Shown here: piece after piece, positions 46,625-59,700 of the stretch
Numbering within the stretch: the first letter of the stretch is position 1
Layout: the number at the start of each line of letters is the position of its first letter
Assembly (NCBI RefSeq): GCF_963662255.1
Contig: NC_085052.1
Span: 7,939,307 to 8,003,306 of the forward strand
Length of the DNA: 64,000 nt
Reading direction: 5' to 3'
From: Cinclus cinclus
Lineage: Eukaryota > Chordata > Aves > Passeriformes > Cinclidae
Position numbers and translations under genes: made by a program
The notes under the pieces: model-generated
What the model was told of the DNA's origin: nothing
Database searches by the model: none
What the model saw: only the letters and a program-made list of their open reading frames with translations

Positions 46625-47741
46625 TTAGTGCTTCAACAGATTTTTCATATCAGTGAATCCATCTGGATTCCCAAACTTGTTTAGAAGAAAGAGTAGGACT
46701 TGCTTATGCTTTTCAAGCTGTGGAATAAGCAGAAAGATTTAGAATTCTGGCTTTTTTAATTGCTGATTTCAGATCAGGGTAGATGCTAACATGACAAACT
46801 CAGCTACCATATCAATGCAATAAATATATTTAGTTCCTTTCTGTTGTAAAATCTTTTGGAGGGGGAAAAAGCCAACAGAATTGTAGCTGACTTCCCCTTT
46901 TTGATGTATGTGTGTCCCCGTGTCCCCCCCCCCTCCTTTTATTTTGCCTTGAAGCAGCTTCCTCAAACCAAAGTGATTAAATACTCAGATTAAGATTGAG
47001 ATCACCATCTTAAATTAGACAACAAAGCAAAGTACCACTCCTAAGACTTCAAACTCTAAAAAAATTGAAGTAAGAGTTGTCTGTGGGGCAAACTATAGAC
47101 TAATGAAGTCTGTGTGCTCCAAACACCATCTTCCCTCAGCTTCAGTACATTCTAATTATTACTGTATATAAACAAACCTGATACATTTCACACAACTTCA
47201 ATGTTTCAGTATTCCCCCTACTCCCATTTGCTTCCTACACAGGGTGTTTTTGAATTCTGGAAACATAAAAAATAAAGTATTGCTTAGAGTGAATCTTACT
47301 TGCACTTTTAATTCTGTGCAGCAGCAGTTGGTCTCACCTCCATTACCTACAAAAAACAAAGTGAATGAGCAAAATACACACATACATTTCCTTCCCTAAT
47401 TTAAGAGATGACATGTGGCATTGTCCAGGATTTTTAGAAGGAAAAGTCATTTAGCCACCCCCTGTGTTTACAAGTTCCTCAAAATAAGCAAACAGAAGTA
47501 ATCAAGCCAAAGTACGTACCTTGATGTTCACTGTGCGAGTTTTCAGCACTGCAGGATGTGACCAAACCATCCTTCAGCAGTCTGTCAGCTATATTCACAT
47601 AACCATTGTCCAAGTGTTTCTCCACTGTTACTAAATTAACATTCCCATTAATCCCTTTCACTGTAATTGTGACATATTGCTTCAATAATAGTTTTTTCAA
47701 CTTCTCAAGCACTAATGGAGACCATTCAGCTTTCTTTATTC
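46625..47741 (-). CDS. TDRD1: TDRD1 C-terminal exons
   Basis: Exons 47741-47520 ([40 protein letters not shown]), 47346-47300 ([16 protein letters not shown]) and 46717-46625 ([30 protein letters not shown], stop). The NCCCTEL block and the LLFLLN...MKxLLK ending match the remembered human C-terminus closely, so the stop is secure. Confidence 0.95.
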
Positions 47742-50700
47742 CTGAAAAAAATGACAATCAAGTTTGTTCTATCAATAATTCCTTTAAGCTACAACTTAAA
47801 TTGTACATACATATTTTGGAAAACACAATGCTAAATCTTCCTAATATAAATAGCTTGAATTCTAGAGATAATGAACTAAAATCAAGTTTTCTAAACCAGC
47901 CTTTACCATGTTTACCAATATACTATTTCAGAAGACCATCTCGTTGTTTACCAGTATTTAGGAATTAACACTACTATTCAAAGAGGTAAAAATTTATAAT
48001 GTTCAAGAAAATCAGTCAGGGGTTTTTGGGGTGGGGTTTTTTTGCTTACTTTGGGGAGGTTCTTTTACCTGCAAGTGAACATGTAATTGTCTGAAAAGGC
48101 AGCTTTAAATAGGAATCAGTGATTGGCAGCACCTTTGAAAGGGGTAAAGTTTCTGTGCTGCCATAGTCTCCATACAGGACTTTCACTGCAGACTGGGAAG
48201 CTTCCAGAACAACTGCTCTGTACCAATTGCCATTACCTGAAAAGATTGGGACAAGAATGGTCCTGTGTGAAGAATCATCTCATAAGCACAGTTTATCCCA
48301 AGAATAAGAAAACATAGAGTTTCCCAGGAATTTGTCATTACTGTGGTGGATATATAAAAGGCCAATTGACAAGAAAACACAATTAAGAGATCCATAAACA
48401 TTTTCAAGTTGGTGCTTTTCCTTTGCCTAAAGCAAAAATGAAAGCTGTGTTTTACATTGGCCAATGAAATGGAGGGACAAATGACTGTCTCACCTGAAAA
48501 CTGAGCACAACAGGCTTCACCCAGTTTAGGCTGGAAGGGCTGTTTGTTACAAGATCTACAATAGTCTTCCAGTGAAATCAGCTCCTTGTGGAGCTTCTTT
48601 TGATCTGCAGAAAAAACCCACATTCACTAACCACATCTGAGTACAATGAAGAGCATACTTAAGCCCCCCTGCTCTCACTTTTGACATTTTTTAGGTTTTT
48701 CTACTGTCCAACATAGATTTCTACATTGTTCAGTTCTCTACACATATTCATTTTATTAACTAGCTTGCCAGAGTGACTTCTTGATGGTATTAGGAACACT
48801 GAACACTTTTTCTTACCTTTATTTGGAACGGGTACAGCATAAAACAAGTCTGGGCTTACAACTTCTGTTACCCAGACAGACATGGTTTCATCTATAGCCA
48901 ATTCAATTGACTTCCAGTGCCCAAGTGAGGTTGCTAATAGAAATTGTAAGAAAATGCAGTGTTATCACTGTCCTCCAAGCGTACATATATTTTAAGGAAC
49001 TGTTATTCTATTTGATATTTATATATTTTTTTTTTAATTTCAGACATGACTATATGTCTTCCCTTCAGGAAGACAAATCTAAACCAAGATAAATGATGCT
49101 TACTCTACTGTTCATAAACTGCTGGCATATGAAAGTAGCTAAAGTAAAAAAACACCTCAGAAAAAATAAGATCTTGGAAAGCAAACATGAGAAAAGTTTC
49201 AGTCATAGAAAGTTCTAATTTTCTGATTCCTACAGAGTAAAACAGCACTAATTTAAGACAAACACAGCAATTTTTATCTTTCCCTTTTTGTCTGCAATGC
49301 CACCTGCAGAGCAGCTGGTGTTCCAACTGTAAGAACTGACAATATAACCATTGATATTAATTTTAGTTAAAGAACAAAATAACAGTTTAAGGCTGGAATA
49401 ATGAAAACTCTTGTTAAATCTAAAGTCAACATTCCTTTAATTACCTTTTTGGTCAACAGACTTGTTTGGGAAGTAGTTTTTATCTTGTAGAACTTCCTTT
49501 ACAACCAGTTTTTCTGAAGTTAGTATCTCATTGATAATTTTTGGACAATCTGTGGAATTGTCAGTAAGCACTACACCTGCCCCATCTTCAGAAAGGGAAG
49601 TTACTGTGGCTTGAAGTTCTAAGCCTGAAGTGCACATATGAAATCTTCTTGTAGCTTCTGGATTCCATTTGCTATTTCCAGGCTTTATACCTAGGAAGTA
49701 AACTAACTGTTAATTAGTCAATAAAAGTCAATTCACTGACTTTCCTCAACATTTTAATTTCCTTTAAAAAATACTTTTAAAAAATTATGTAGAGCATACG
49801 CTGAAATATCAAGGCTACTTTTACTATCCTAGGGCAACACATTGTTATTGACCCTCATAACTGCTTTCCCTCTTCCTCCTTTTTTCTAAATGCCCACATT
49901 TCCTCAGGACTCTCAAGTTTTATCTTCTATATTTTATGATTCAATCAAGTAAATTTTTTGCCTTAGCATAAACAACAGTATTAAGTGTTTTTGAATCAGT
50001 ATAATCAGGCCTTTTTGTTGAAGGAGCAGACAAAAGCTAAAAGGGTGAGTGGGGGAACAGCAAAAGACACTTGAACAAAATAAGGTCTTGTTTCCACATT
50101 TTTAATTTTTAAACGAAGCAGACGACATCAAAAAGAAAAAAAAATTCTGTAGATTTTTGAATAGTGTGGAAGAGGAATTTGCAGAACACTGAGAAACAGG
50201 AGTACAGTGCCAAACTCTTCAGGAGTCAAATGAAAGAGAATTGAAAGGCCAACTTGCTTCATTAAAACAGATTAGCTCCTTTGCCTGCACAAATTTTGAG
50301 AAATAAAGTTGCACAAAAGCACATTTACTCCTAGCAAGGCAACAACCAAAATCTAGTAAGTTCTGCTTCTTCTGTAGTGCTAAGCAAGCTCCCTTTGACC
50401 AGTAAAGCAGTAAGCAAAGGCCATGCAGATCACTCCAGAGAACTGGCAGGAGCTCAAAGAAGAGAAAGCAAACAAACCCAAAAGAACTGAGTTCTGCTTA
50501 TCACCTGCTTCCCCCAAATCAGCAAGTCCCTAAATGCAAGACCTCTTACAAGAGAAAATTCCTAAGATTCACCTGAGAGCCAGCATTTAATTGCTTGAAA
50601 TGGAAGTTCTAGGAATGAGGATGAGATCTGTCGGATATTATTCAGTGGCACTTCTTCAGTATTTCCATAGTCCACAAAGCTCACTCTAACACTTCCATCT

Positions 50701-53700
50701 GAAGTGATACTTTGCACCACAGCACGGTACCAGTTACCATCCTCTAATTTTAAAGAAGATTAAAAAAAATTAATAATGACTTCACACATTTCCTAAGTCT
50801 ACTACCTTTCATTTGTTAGTAAATAAATACAATTCTTTGCTGTCCTCTGACAATGTAAATTATCAGCTAATATTTCATTTCACCCTATAAAACAAAACTA
50901 TTTTAGTTGGTTACTTGCCAGAGTAAAAAGCACAGCAAGGGTCTCCATTCTCAAGCTCAAAAACATCTGGTGGTGTTTTCTGACAGTATTCAGACAATGA
51001 TTTGTTAAGTGAGTTTAGAGCAAGTAACTCTGAAAATTAGAAAGGAAAAAACCAAAGGTGAGATCAATGAAATGGACTGACTTGAACATTGCTGTTCACT
51101 CTACAGTTTACTTGTAAACCTTCGAGTGCATTCCTTGACTACAGAAGTCAAGTAACAAATATCCCTCACTTTTTAAGAGCTGCCCCATATTTTTGTTTGA
51201 ATGCCTTTAGCTCCCTCTTCAGCCACTGAATTTTGTCGCATTCTTTTTATAGCATTTAAAAAGCCAGTGGCTATCTGAAGTCTTTATACAAACTTTTGGC
51301 AGAGAAAAAAGACTACATTTTAACTAATCCAATAGGAAATCATGTCTCAATGGCTGCATTTTCTCATTTTTGTGTCACAATTACTATATCTCTAAGTTTT
51401 TATAAATTACAACAGCATACTAGAAGAGAGCTCCAGTAAATTTCACTCTTCCAGTGAAAAAGAAATATTAAGACATCCTTTGGCTGGGTTATGGTAACTC
51501 TTTCACTTTACTGCTTATCTTCAACATTTTCAGATTTCAATACCATGATTCAATTTCTTTGTCACTCCACTTGTATTCTTAGATAAAAACCTCAGAGGTA
51601 AGCCTTCATGCTGTAAGCTTACTTGACATAATAGCTCATTAGAACTATGATAAATAACAAATCAGAAAGCAAAGAACCTATCAAAAAGAATTAAGCTGAA
51701 TAAACTTACCATGGCTGTTTGAAATCTGACAGTAGAATTCTCCAGGATTGTACACTGTACATAGTATGACACTGAGTGTTTGGTTAAGAGTTAATTTAAT
51801 CCACTTGCACATTCTTTTGTTCCTTGTGTCCTCTAGAGAGGACAGAGAAAAAGCACAGAATTAAAAGAAATTAAAGTAATTTTACCAGAAAGAAGCCCCA
51901 TCCCAAATGCTCATTTACATCCTCAAATTTCTTTTTATAAACTGTCCAACAGACTAAGCATCAGTGAGAGTCTCCTTGCAGAGTAAAACCAGGTAAGAGA
52001 AATATACCAGTTGTTTGATGTATTTCTTCATAACCAAACAGAGCAAGCCATAAATAGCAGGGAAAAGTAATCACACAAAGAGGTAAAGACTAGCTGGCAA
52101 CAGCCTATGCAAGAGGGACACTGGAAACCTTGGTTCCTGGAAACAGGGTAGGAAGCACAGAAGAAAGCAACACCTGCCACCAAGACTACTGGAAACAATC
52201 TAAGAAGGAAGAGCAAAAAAGGTTACTAGAAAGACTAGTTGCAGAAATTTGCAGTGTGTATTATACTCAGGTACCTGAAATAAGCTGACTATTTAACACA
52301 AGTTGTAGAATACATCATGGGAACTATATCACAGCACACTGGAGAACACACCGTTTAAAATCCGCATTCAACAGCTCTGGCTCAGTGATGGAAATTACAA
52401 AAAGGTGAGAGGTAACCAATAAGCCAATGAAGAACAAAACAGATCCTCAATAAGGTCCACAGATCAAAATGTGTTTAGATACAGAAAGCTACTGTTTATT
52501 TGAATTTTTTGTAAGATTCCTTACTCTTCTGAACAAAGACAAGGAATAATTGTGTCCTAGCCACAAGGCATCTAGTGAGAAAGATTGAAATTGTTTGAAC
52601 ATAGACTTGACAAAGAAGTTTTCAGTACCAATGGATCAGAAGATAATACATTATGTTTGCCAGACACAGGGAAAAAAGGAACTTAGCATGCTTCACATGA
52701 GAGAAGCCAGGAATCCTCCCCAAGATTTCAAAGAAATTCAACGTAACTTTTGCAAAAATCTCTCAGATTGAAGTTCTGGTCACTAAATTCAAACAAGGCA
52801 ATTTACACATAGACTTAAAGCTTTTTAAGATACCACAGTCAAATTTTCAAGGACTTGGTATGTGGGTTTACATGTAAAATATAGGACAGTGAAGATGAAA
52901 ACAGAGAAAATATTATTTGCACTTAATGGATAAGGGTGTAAGAACAAGCAGGTAATAACTAGTCATAGCCTACTTCAACTGGAAATTTTAAGACTTCTAA
53001 CCAGAGCAAGTGACAACTTCCAAAAGCAGGCAATTACAACTTTGCTAAGCTGGACACCTGGACACACACATACAGACACAAATTGTTTATGGCTAAGTTG
53101 CCATGGCTAATCTTTGGACTTGTGAAGGCTAGACTAGATGAGCCCAACTGAAAAGCTCTTACCAGGTAAGAGCATGCATTCTCTGTACCCACCCTAGCAG
53201 GAGGTTAAATAATGCCAGTGCAGCAAGATGTGTTCATACTCACCCTTGGCTTGCCCAACATCACTCCCTCTGGCTGCTGGTAAGGCCATGCTCAGTTCCT
53301 CAGCTGCACAGCCTTCCTTGATGAGAAGGCTCGATATATTTACTGCTGGAGTACCTGATGCATCTGTAAGCTCCACCACAGATCTGTAACTCTCTTTAGC
53401 CACTACTTTTACTGTCAACACTTTGTCTTTCACCAGTTTTTTCATGTAAGAAATACCTTCTGAGGTCCACATTCCTAGTGGTGGCTTCACACCTAAAAAC
53501 GTCACATAGTATGGAAAGGTTCTGAGGTCAGTCCAACTCCCACCAATGTGTGGACAGGTACAACAACTGCAAGTACATTCTGAAATATCTTTCACATTTT
53601 GTAGATATGTCATGACAGTCAAGAATTCTGGAAATAATGCCAACCATTACCTCCATCCTTCCCCATGTTTCAATGTGAGATACTACAGGTGTGATGGTTA

Positions 53701-56700
53701 TGTAATACCACTTGTTTTCCCCCCATCTAGTTTAAAACTGCTTATCATTTACTTCATACCTGCCAGACTACATCTTATGGCTTGAGCTGGCAAATCCATT
53801 AAGCTTGGAATTATAGGACGAAGTCTGGTCAGCGGAAGAGAGTCAGAATTACCATAATCCATATAGTCCACCAAAACAGTGTCTTCAGAAGCATAAGCTA
53901 TAACAGCAGCACGATACCAAAGGTTGTCTTCTAGAAAGGAAGTCACAGATGTAATGTCTGAGAACAGAATGATTTTTTTTTGACAGACCAATATAAAAAT
54001 ACATCCATCTCAGTGCAGCTCAGAACTACTAGGTGTTGGCTAAATAGCATTTTGAGAAGCAGTCTGTCAGAGCAGCATCATTACATATAATCCCATTTCC
54101 TCTGTCCTTCTGCTGGGGACTTAAATTTCAAAGATACACTTATTTCCAACCCTGGGGAAATAGTATTTAGTAACATAAAACCCCCAAATTTTCCATGAAC
54201 TCTTAAAAAGCTATTCTAAATAATCTGAATCCAGAGTTAAAAGAGTTTGCTCAATAAAGAAACATTTTTAAACGGGTATTTTACACATATTATTTTTTAA
54301 ATCACTATCAAGCATTATCCACAGCTAAAAAAACCAGAGACAAACTTTATATGAAACATTCCTAAACATAATTATGAGATGTATCTTTTTCATAAGAAAT
54401 TTAAGTGACATAACTTAGTATTTTCACTCCATTTTTACCTGTGAACTGGGCACAGCACACATTACCAGCAGCAGGACGGAAAGATGGACTATTGGGAAGT
54501 TTGTCACAGTATTCATTAACAGATGCTTCAAGCTCAGCAAGTTGACCTGATGTTAAAATACATAAGTTTTGGAACACAGCCTGTCTTGCAACTATTACAA
54601 AATAATTAAGCTCAAAGCCTGAAAGAACATATTGTAGTATAATAGAGAATTTAGAATGTTTAACATTGATCAATCTAGGGCTCTTCAATAATTAACATCC
54701 AAGAGAGTCCTCATGTGTGTCTGAGGAATCACAGCATTGAACAGACAGGGAAAACCAGTGATGGATTTTTTCAGCGAAGTGACAAAGCTGAAGCCAATGC
54801 AAATTGAAAGCAAGCTAGTGGAGGCACATCAAGAAGAAACCAAGGAAGACAGCTCTTCCAACAACAGGCAGATGATGAGGTAGCTACTTCTTCCCAAAGG
54901 ACACACTTTCATACTTCATACTGACTACCGAGAATTAAAAGGCTGCACATGCCCAGAGAAGAAAAATTCACCTTCCTACAGCCACTCCCCATCAAACAGA
55001 AAAATGCCATACTAGGCACTCGAGATCCCATTTATCCCTATCACTTACAGGCACTTTGCATCTGTTGACAATAAAAGGTGTCTGGATTTTGGATGTGGGA
55101 AACCACACCAGAAAATTCATCTCCAATATTTAAAGAGACAAACTTGGCAACTGAATTAGCACAGTGAGGAGAGTCTTCAACCTCAGGTATATTTTTTTCA
55201 CTTCCCTTTGAACAGTTTTCTGATTCTGCACATAAAAAAGAAAAAAAGGTTGCCAATCAAAAGCTAGCTGACTTTGGAAATATAAACACACTGAAATAGT
55301 TTATTCTTTGTATTGATGCATTGGACATTGAAAGCTCCTGTCATATTATAAAATTAATTCTCACATAATAATGACGATACAAATGTTTTATACTATACAA
55401 ATGTGTACGAGCTGATGTCAGTAGTCATCTGAAGGAAGCTCCATTAGCCAACATTTTTTAAGTTTGAGGTGATACTAGTGAGCAGCTAGAATACTATGCA
55501 GCACAAGAGGACCCAAAATTCCCCAAGTTTAGTCTGATTTGCTTGCTTACCTCTTGGAGAGTCTCCTTTGAAATCACTTCCTGAAGTTAAATGAGACTTC
55601 ATTTCTAAGGGAAGTTTATTTAGGCAGTCTTCTAAAACACAGATGCAAGAATAAATGATTTATCATACAAAATAGCCATCAGCTAGTTTCACTTCATCCT
55701 CTGAGCCAGATCTATAGCCCTATCACATGGTGAGCATGTTCTACTTATTTATTCAGCACTTAATGTTTAAAATGCAAAACAAAGGTACCTTCAGAGTAGC
55801 TCAACTATTTGAGTTCTCTGAGCACATTCACAGCTCCAAGACTGTCTGACTTCATAAAATGACCAAAGCAGTAACAATCAACATTTACCTGCACTCACTA
55901 AAGACTATGAGCTGAAAAACTGATTATAGCTTTTCAGACACAAGGATCTGTAACTTACCTCATTATTTACAACACTATGTAATGATTTAGTCAAGATGTC
56001 ATTGTAAATCTTGTTTCCTCAGCTATTACATACTCGATTTCTGATATATGAAGCAGTATTCCAAACTTTCAATACCATTATTTTCAAAATAAAACCTCAA
56101 TACAAGTGTTTCAGTTGCTTATAAAGTCTGGAATGAATGCATGGAACATTTCAAGAATGCAGTGATATTTATGTGCTCTTCTCTCCAAAAGGCTGGCAGG
56201 TTACACATCACTTTGCCACTAGAGTGCTGTGAAATACACTCAGCACAATCCTTAATCAGTTGAATTTATATGAGATTCTTTTGAAAGACTGCACAGTACA
56301 ACATGGAGATAAACTTCCTGCACATGAACAAGTTTAGCAAGCTAAGAGGATCAACAACCACATCCCTGAACGTTTCTGTGGCCTGCAAATCAATGAAATG
56401 GATGTGGTCTTGGCACTACACTGTTCCTCCTCTGCAGCTATGGAAAACCTAAACAACAGTGTCTTCCACGTGACAAAAGGTACACCTTGCATGGATTGAT
56501 TTGCTTTGACAATCAAACCCAGCTCAACTGAAAATCTGAATTCTGACTCCTCAAAGGTCTGGTGATTGGCTTGTCTCTCACTGAAGTTTGCTAAGTTAGA
56601 AACAGAAATATGCTTATAGTTCTCCAACTGGATACAACAATATCCAGTGACTGTTCTTTCTTCTGGATACTTAGTCAGCATGTATGAAATATAATGAAAG

Positions 56701-59700
56701 CTGGTAAAATCCTACCTGGAACTAGAAATTGATACTGTAATTTTTACAGATTTAAAAATGCATGAGAAAGAAACAAAATGGTATGGAATTTCCATGCATC
56801 TATTAAAAGAGAAAAATAAACAAGAAAATCCAGAACACACTGAAGTTAATTAATACAGTTCTACTGGAAAAGTAACCTTAGAAAAATTTAAGGTTATTGA
56901 GCTTAGTAAGGTATTTCAGGTACTCACAATTTATGGAAAGGTGAAATAAAGCAGAATTGGAAAAAAAAAAAAAAAGAGAGAAGTTGGGAGAGTGACAAGA
57001 GAGAGCAGGGCATAAGAAAAACCATTCATCTTTTACAGGGGCTGGGGAGCAGTGTGAACACGAAAGTGGCAATTGTGGTGGGATTTTTACCCACACAACC
57101 AAGCACTTACCAGAATCTGGAAGAACAACATCTACAGCAAAACTCAACCTCACTTCCTCCTGTAACGTATCAACACCAGTTAGTGAATAGTGCTTTCCCA
57201 TGAGCTGAGAAAAAAAAAGCTGGCAATGCCTTTATTCCATCCTTTTCCTTTTGGATCACAATGGGCAAAGAAACACTTAATGGACTGAAAATAATTATAA
57301 TTAGAAGAGGGGACAGCAGATTATTTCCGCCAATCTAAGTGACAAAATAATTAAGGCCTTCAGAAATACTGCCTTGCATATTAAAGCTGCTGTTGGGGCT
57401 TGAAGTGCTATCAGTTCAACTGACTTCTGCACTCTCTTCTAAAGAATTGGGAAATTAAGGTGAAAATAAATAATCCCCAGAAGTTCAATTACCCTATTTA
57501 AAAGAGGTACAAGTTATGTTTAATATGGAGCTGTTCAGCTGCAGCTCTTTGTAGTAACAAAGTCCAAGAAACACTGCACAGATATACTGAACATCAATGA
57601 AGAACAAGTGCTGAAGACACACACGTTCACCTCCTCACACCCGTTTCACAGGACAGGACAACTCAGCTAAAATTCCCACTTATGATGCTCTCATAAATAA
57701 GAAGAATCAAATTCCACCTGCTCCCTCATAACATTAACACCCCAGAGTAGATTATAGCTACTGCTTTATTTGCTGGCATCAACTTTTAAAACATCCAATA
57801 ATTTAATTTAACCTGTCTTAATATCATTCAACATGCAATCTATGCATGAACTTATGAGAGCTACAAAAGGTGAACAAGATTAAAAAAACCACTTCTGTCC
57901 TTTAAAAATAAAGTGACTGCAAATATTTTATTGTTTTATTCATATACCATTTGGTATATCAGTTGATCAGTTTCATTAGAACCCAGTCACAAGTACATAC
58001 ACAGCAACTAACAGGATGAACTAACAGAAGTCTCATGACATGAAGCCTTTCTAAATTCCTTCAAAAAGCTAAACAGATGATTAAGCTACTTCAAAGACGT
58101 ACATGACAAAGGAGTTCTACAGAGCAAACATGAGGCTAGCTGGAGGTATGCAAACTTGTTCACCTTCATAAATGTAATCCCAAGAAACCACAAAGACAGA
58201 AAAATCAACTACTGCAGAAGAGTTCATAGGAAGACTGGAAGAAATGTTTGGCTCATAGTAAGATCAAGAGAAGCTTCAACACATTAGAAAGAATTGTGCC
58301 ATCTTTAGTTCCTTCTACAGCAAAGAAACAACAGCTTAATACTGCATAAATACTACATTAAATGTCCTTCTCTAATAAATTTCCAAGGCTCTAAAAGTCA
58401 GCTTGTGATTTTTTCACAGAAACAAGAAACCAGAAGTTTTCTGAATTGGACACACTACATCTGTTTCCTTCCCACAGTATTTCTCTAGGAACATCATACA
58501 TGTCTTGATTTTTAACGTTTTCACAAATGTTTTTTTATTAAAAAAAAAAACAGGGTTGTCTGATAGTGCTTTTTAGAGCTCTAGAAGTAACAAATTTCTG
58601 AATGCTTCTCCCAGTAATGTTTCCTTTGAAGCACTGATCATTCTAAAAGAAATTTGTTCCTCTCCTGTATAGGCTAAACGAAGCACATTGCCACTCACTC
58701 ACAGCAGATCCATTGAAGACAGAGTCAAAATTGTATTCCATACCTTAAGATAAACTCCTGTCTTGGTTGTGCTATTACTTAAACTGTAATCAAAGAAAAA
58801 TATGTCAATTTGAAGAACCAAAGACTGACAAGTAGTATTAATAATACAACCTACTTGCAAACAGATAAAAGGCTTTGTTCATAGTATGTGATTTTTGCCA
58901 ACCCTTATTCCTCATCCACTAAAACACAGAATTATAAATATGGTAAAAGGTAATAATGACAGGCATAAAGTAATGCAGTACTAGCCTAAGAATAACCAAC
59001 ATATTTTACAGCAATAGCACCTTCCCATGGTCATTTATGTTGTAGTGGAGGGACATTATTTAGCAGAACTTTCAATAAACTTACTTCTGTTTAAGGGGCT
59101 CACAAACTACTCTGTGTGCTGGCCAATCCTTTTTCTGACAATCTGCAGAGCAATAGTATGTTTGCAGACACTGTGAACATCTGAGCTTTCCTAAAACAAA
59201 GAAAGAAGACAGAAGTCTGAGCAAAACACGTATTGGAAGGAACAACTGCTAAATACCTGCTTTACAAAGCAGCTCCCCTGCACATAAAAATAAGTATTTG
59301 CATTCACATACAGCTATCAGACCTTGCTGCCCAAATGTCCCAAATTCCTTCTACATTTCAGGGAAAAAACCCCACCACTTTTGATAAAGAAATGCTCTCT
59401 TCTGCTTGTCACTTCTGTTACTCCAACTATGTTCTGAATAGTCTACACTTGTGTCTGAGAATTAAAAATTTACCTCCATTTAAAGACATTTCTGAACAAA
59501 CCTGATCTGGTTTCACTGATAAATGTACTGTATGTCACAGACTACAGGACAACAAGCACTTACCAAACAGACCACAACGATGGCAAGTGCCCCCTTTAGG
59601 GGGTGGTACTAACAAACTCAAGAAACTCTTATCATAGCAAATAGAAAAAGCATTCTTAGAGGAATATTGCGATTTCTTTGGCTTCCCATTAATCCAATTA

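Noticed and set aside
56334..56681. 115-codon minus-strand ORF in a TDRD1 intron
   Set aside because: It does not align with any part of TDRD1 and lacks splice sites in phase.
58141..58270. Minus-strand stop-free stretch in the TDRD1 intron considered as a missing Tudor 1 exon
   Set aside because: The translated residues show no Tudor landmarks and no suitable splice sites in phase.
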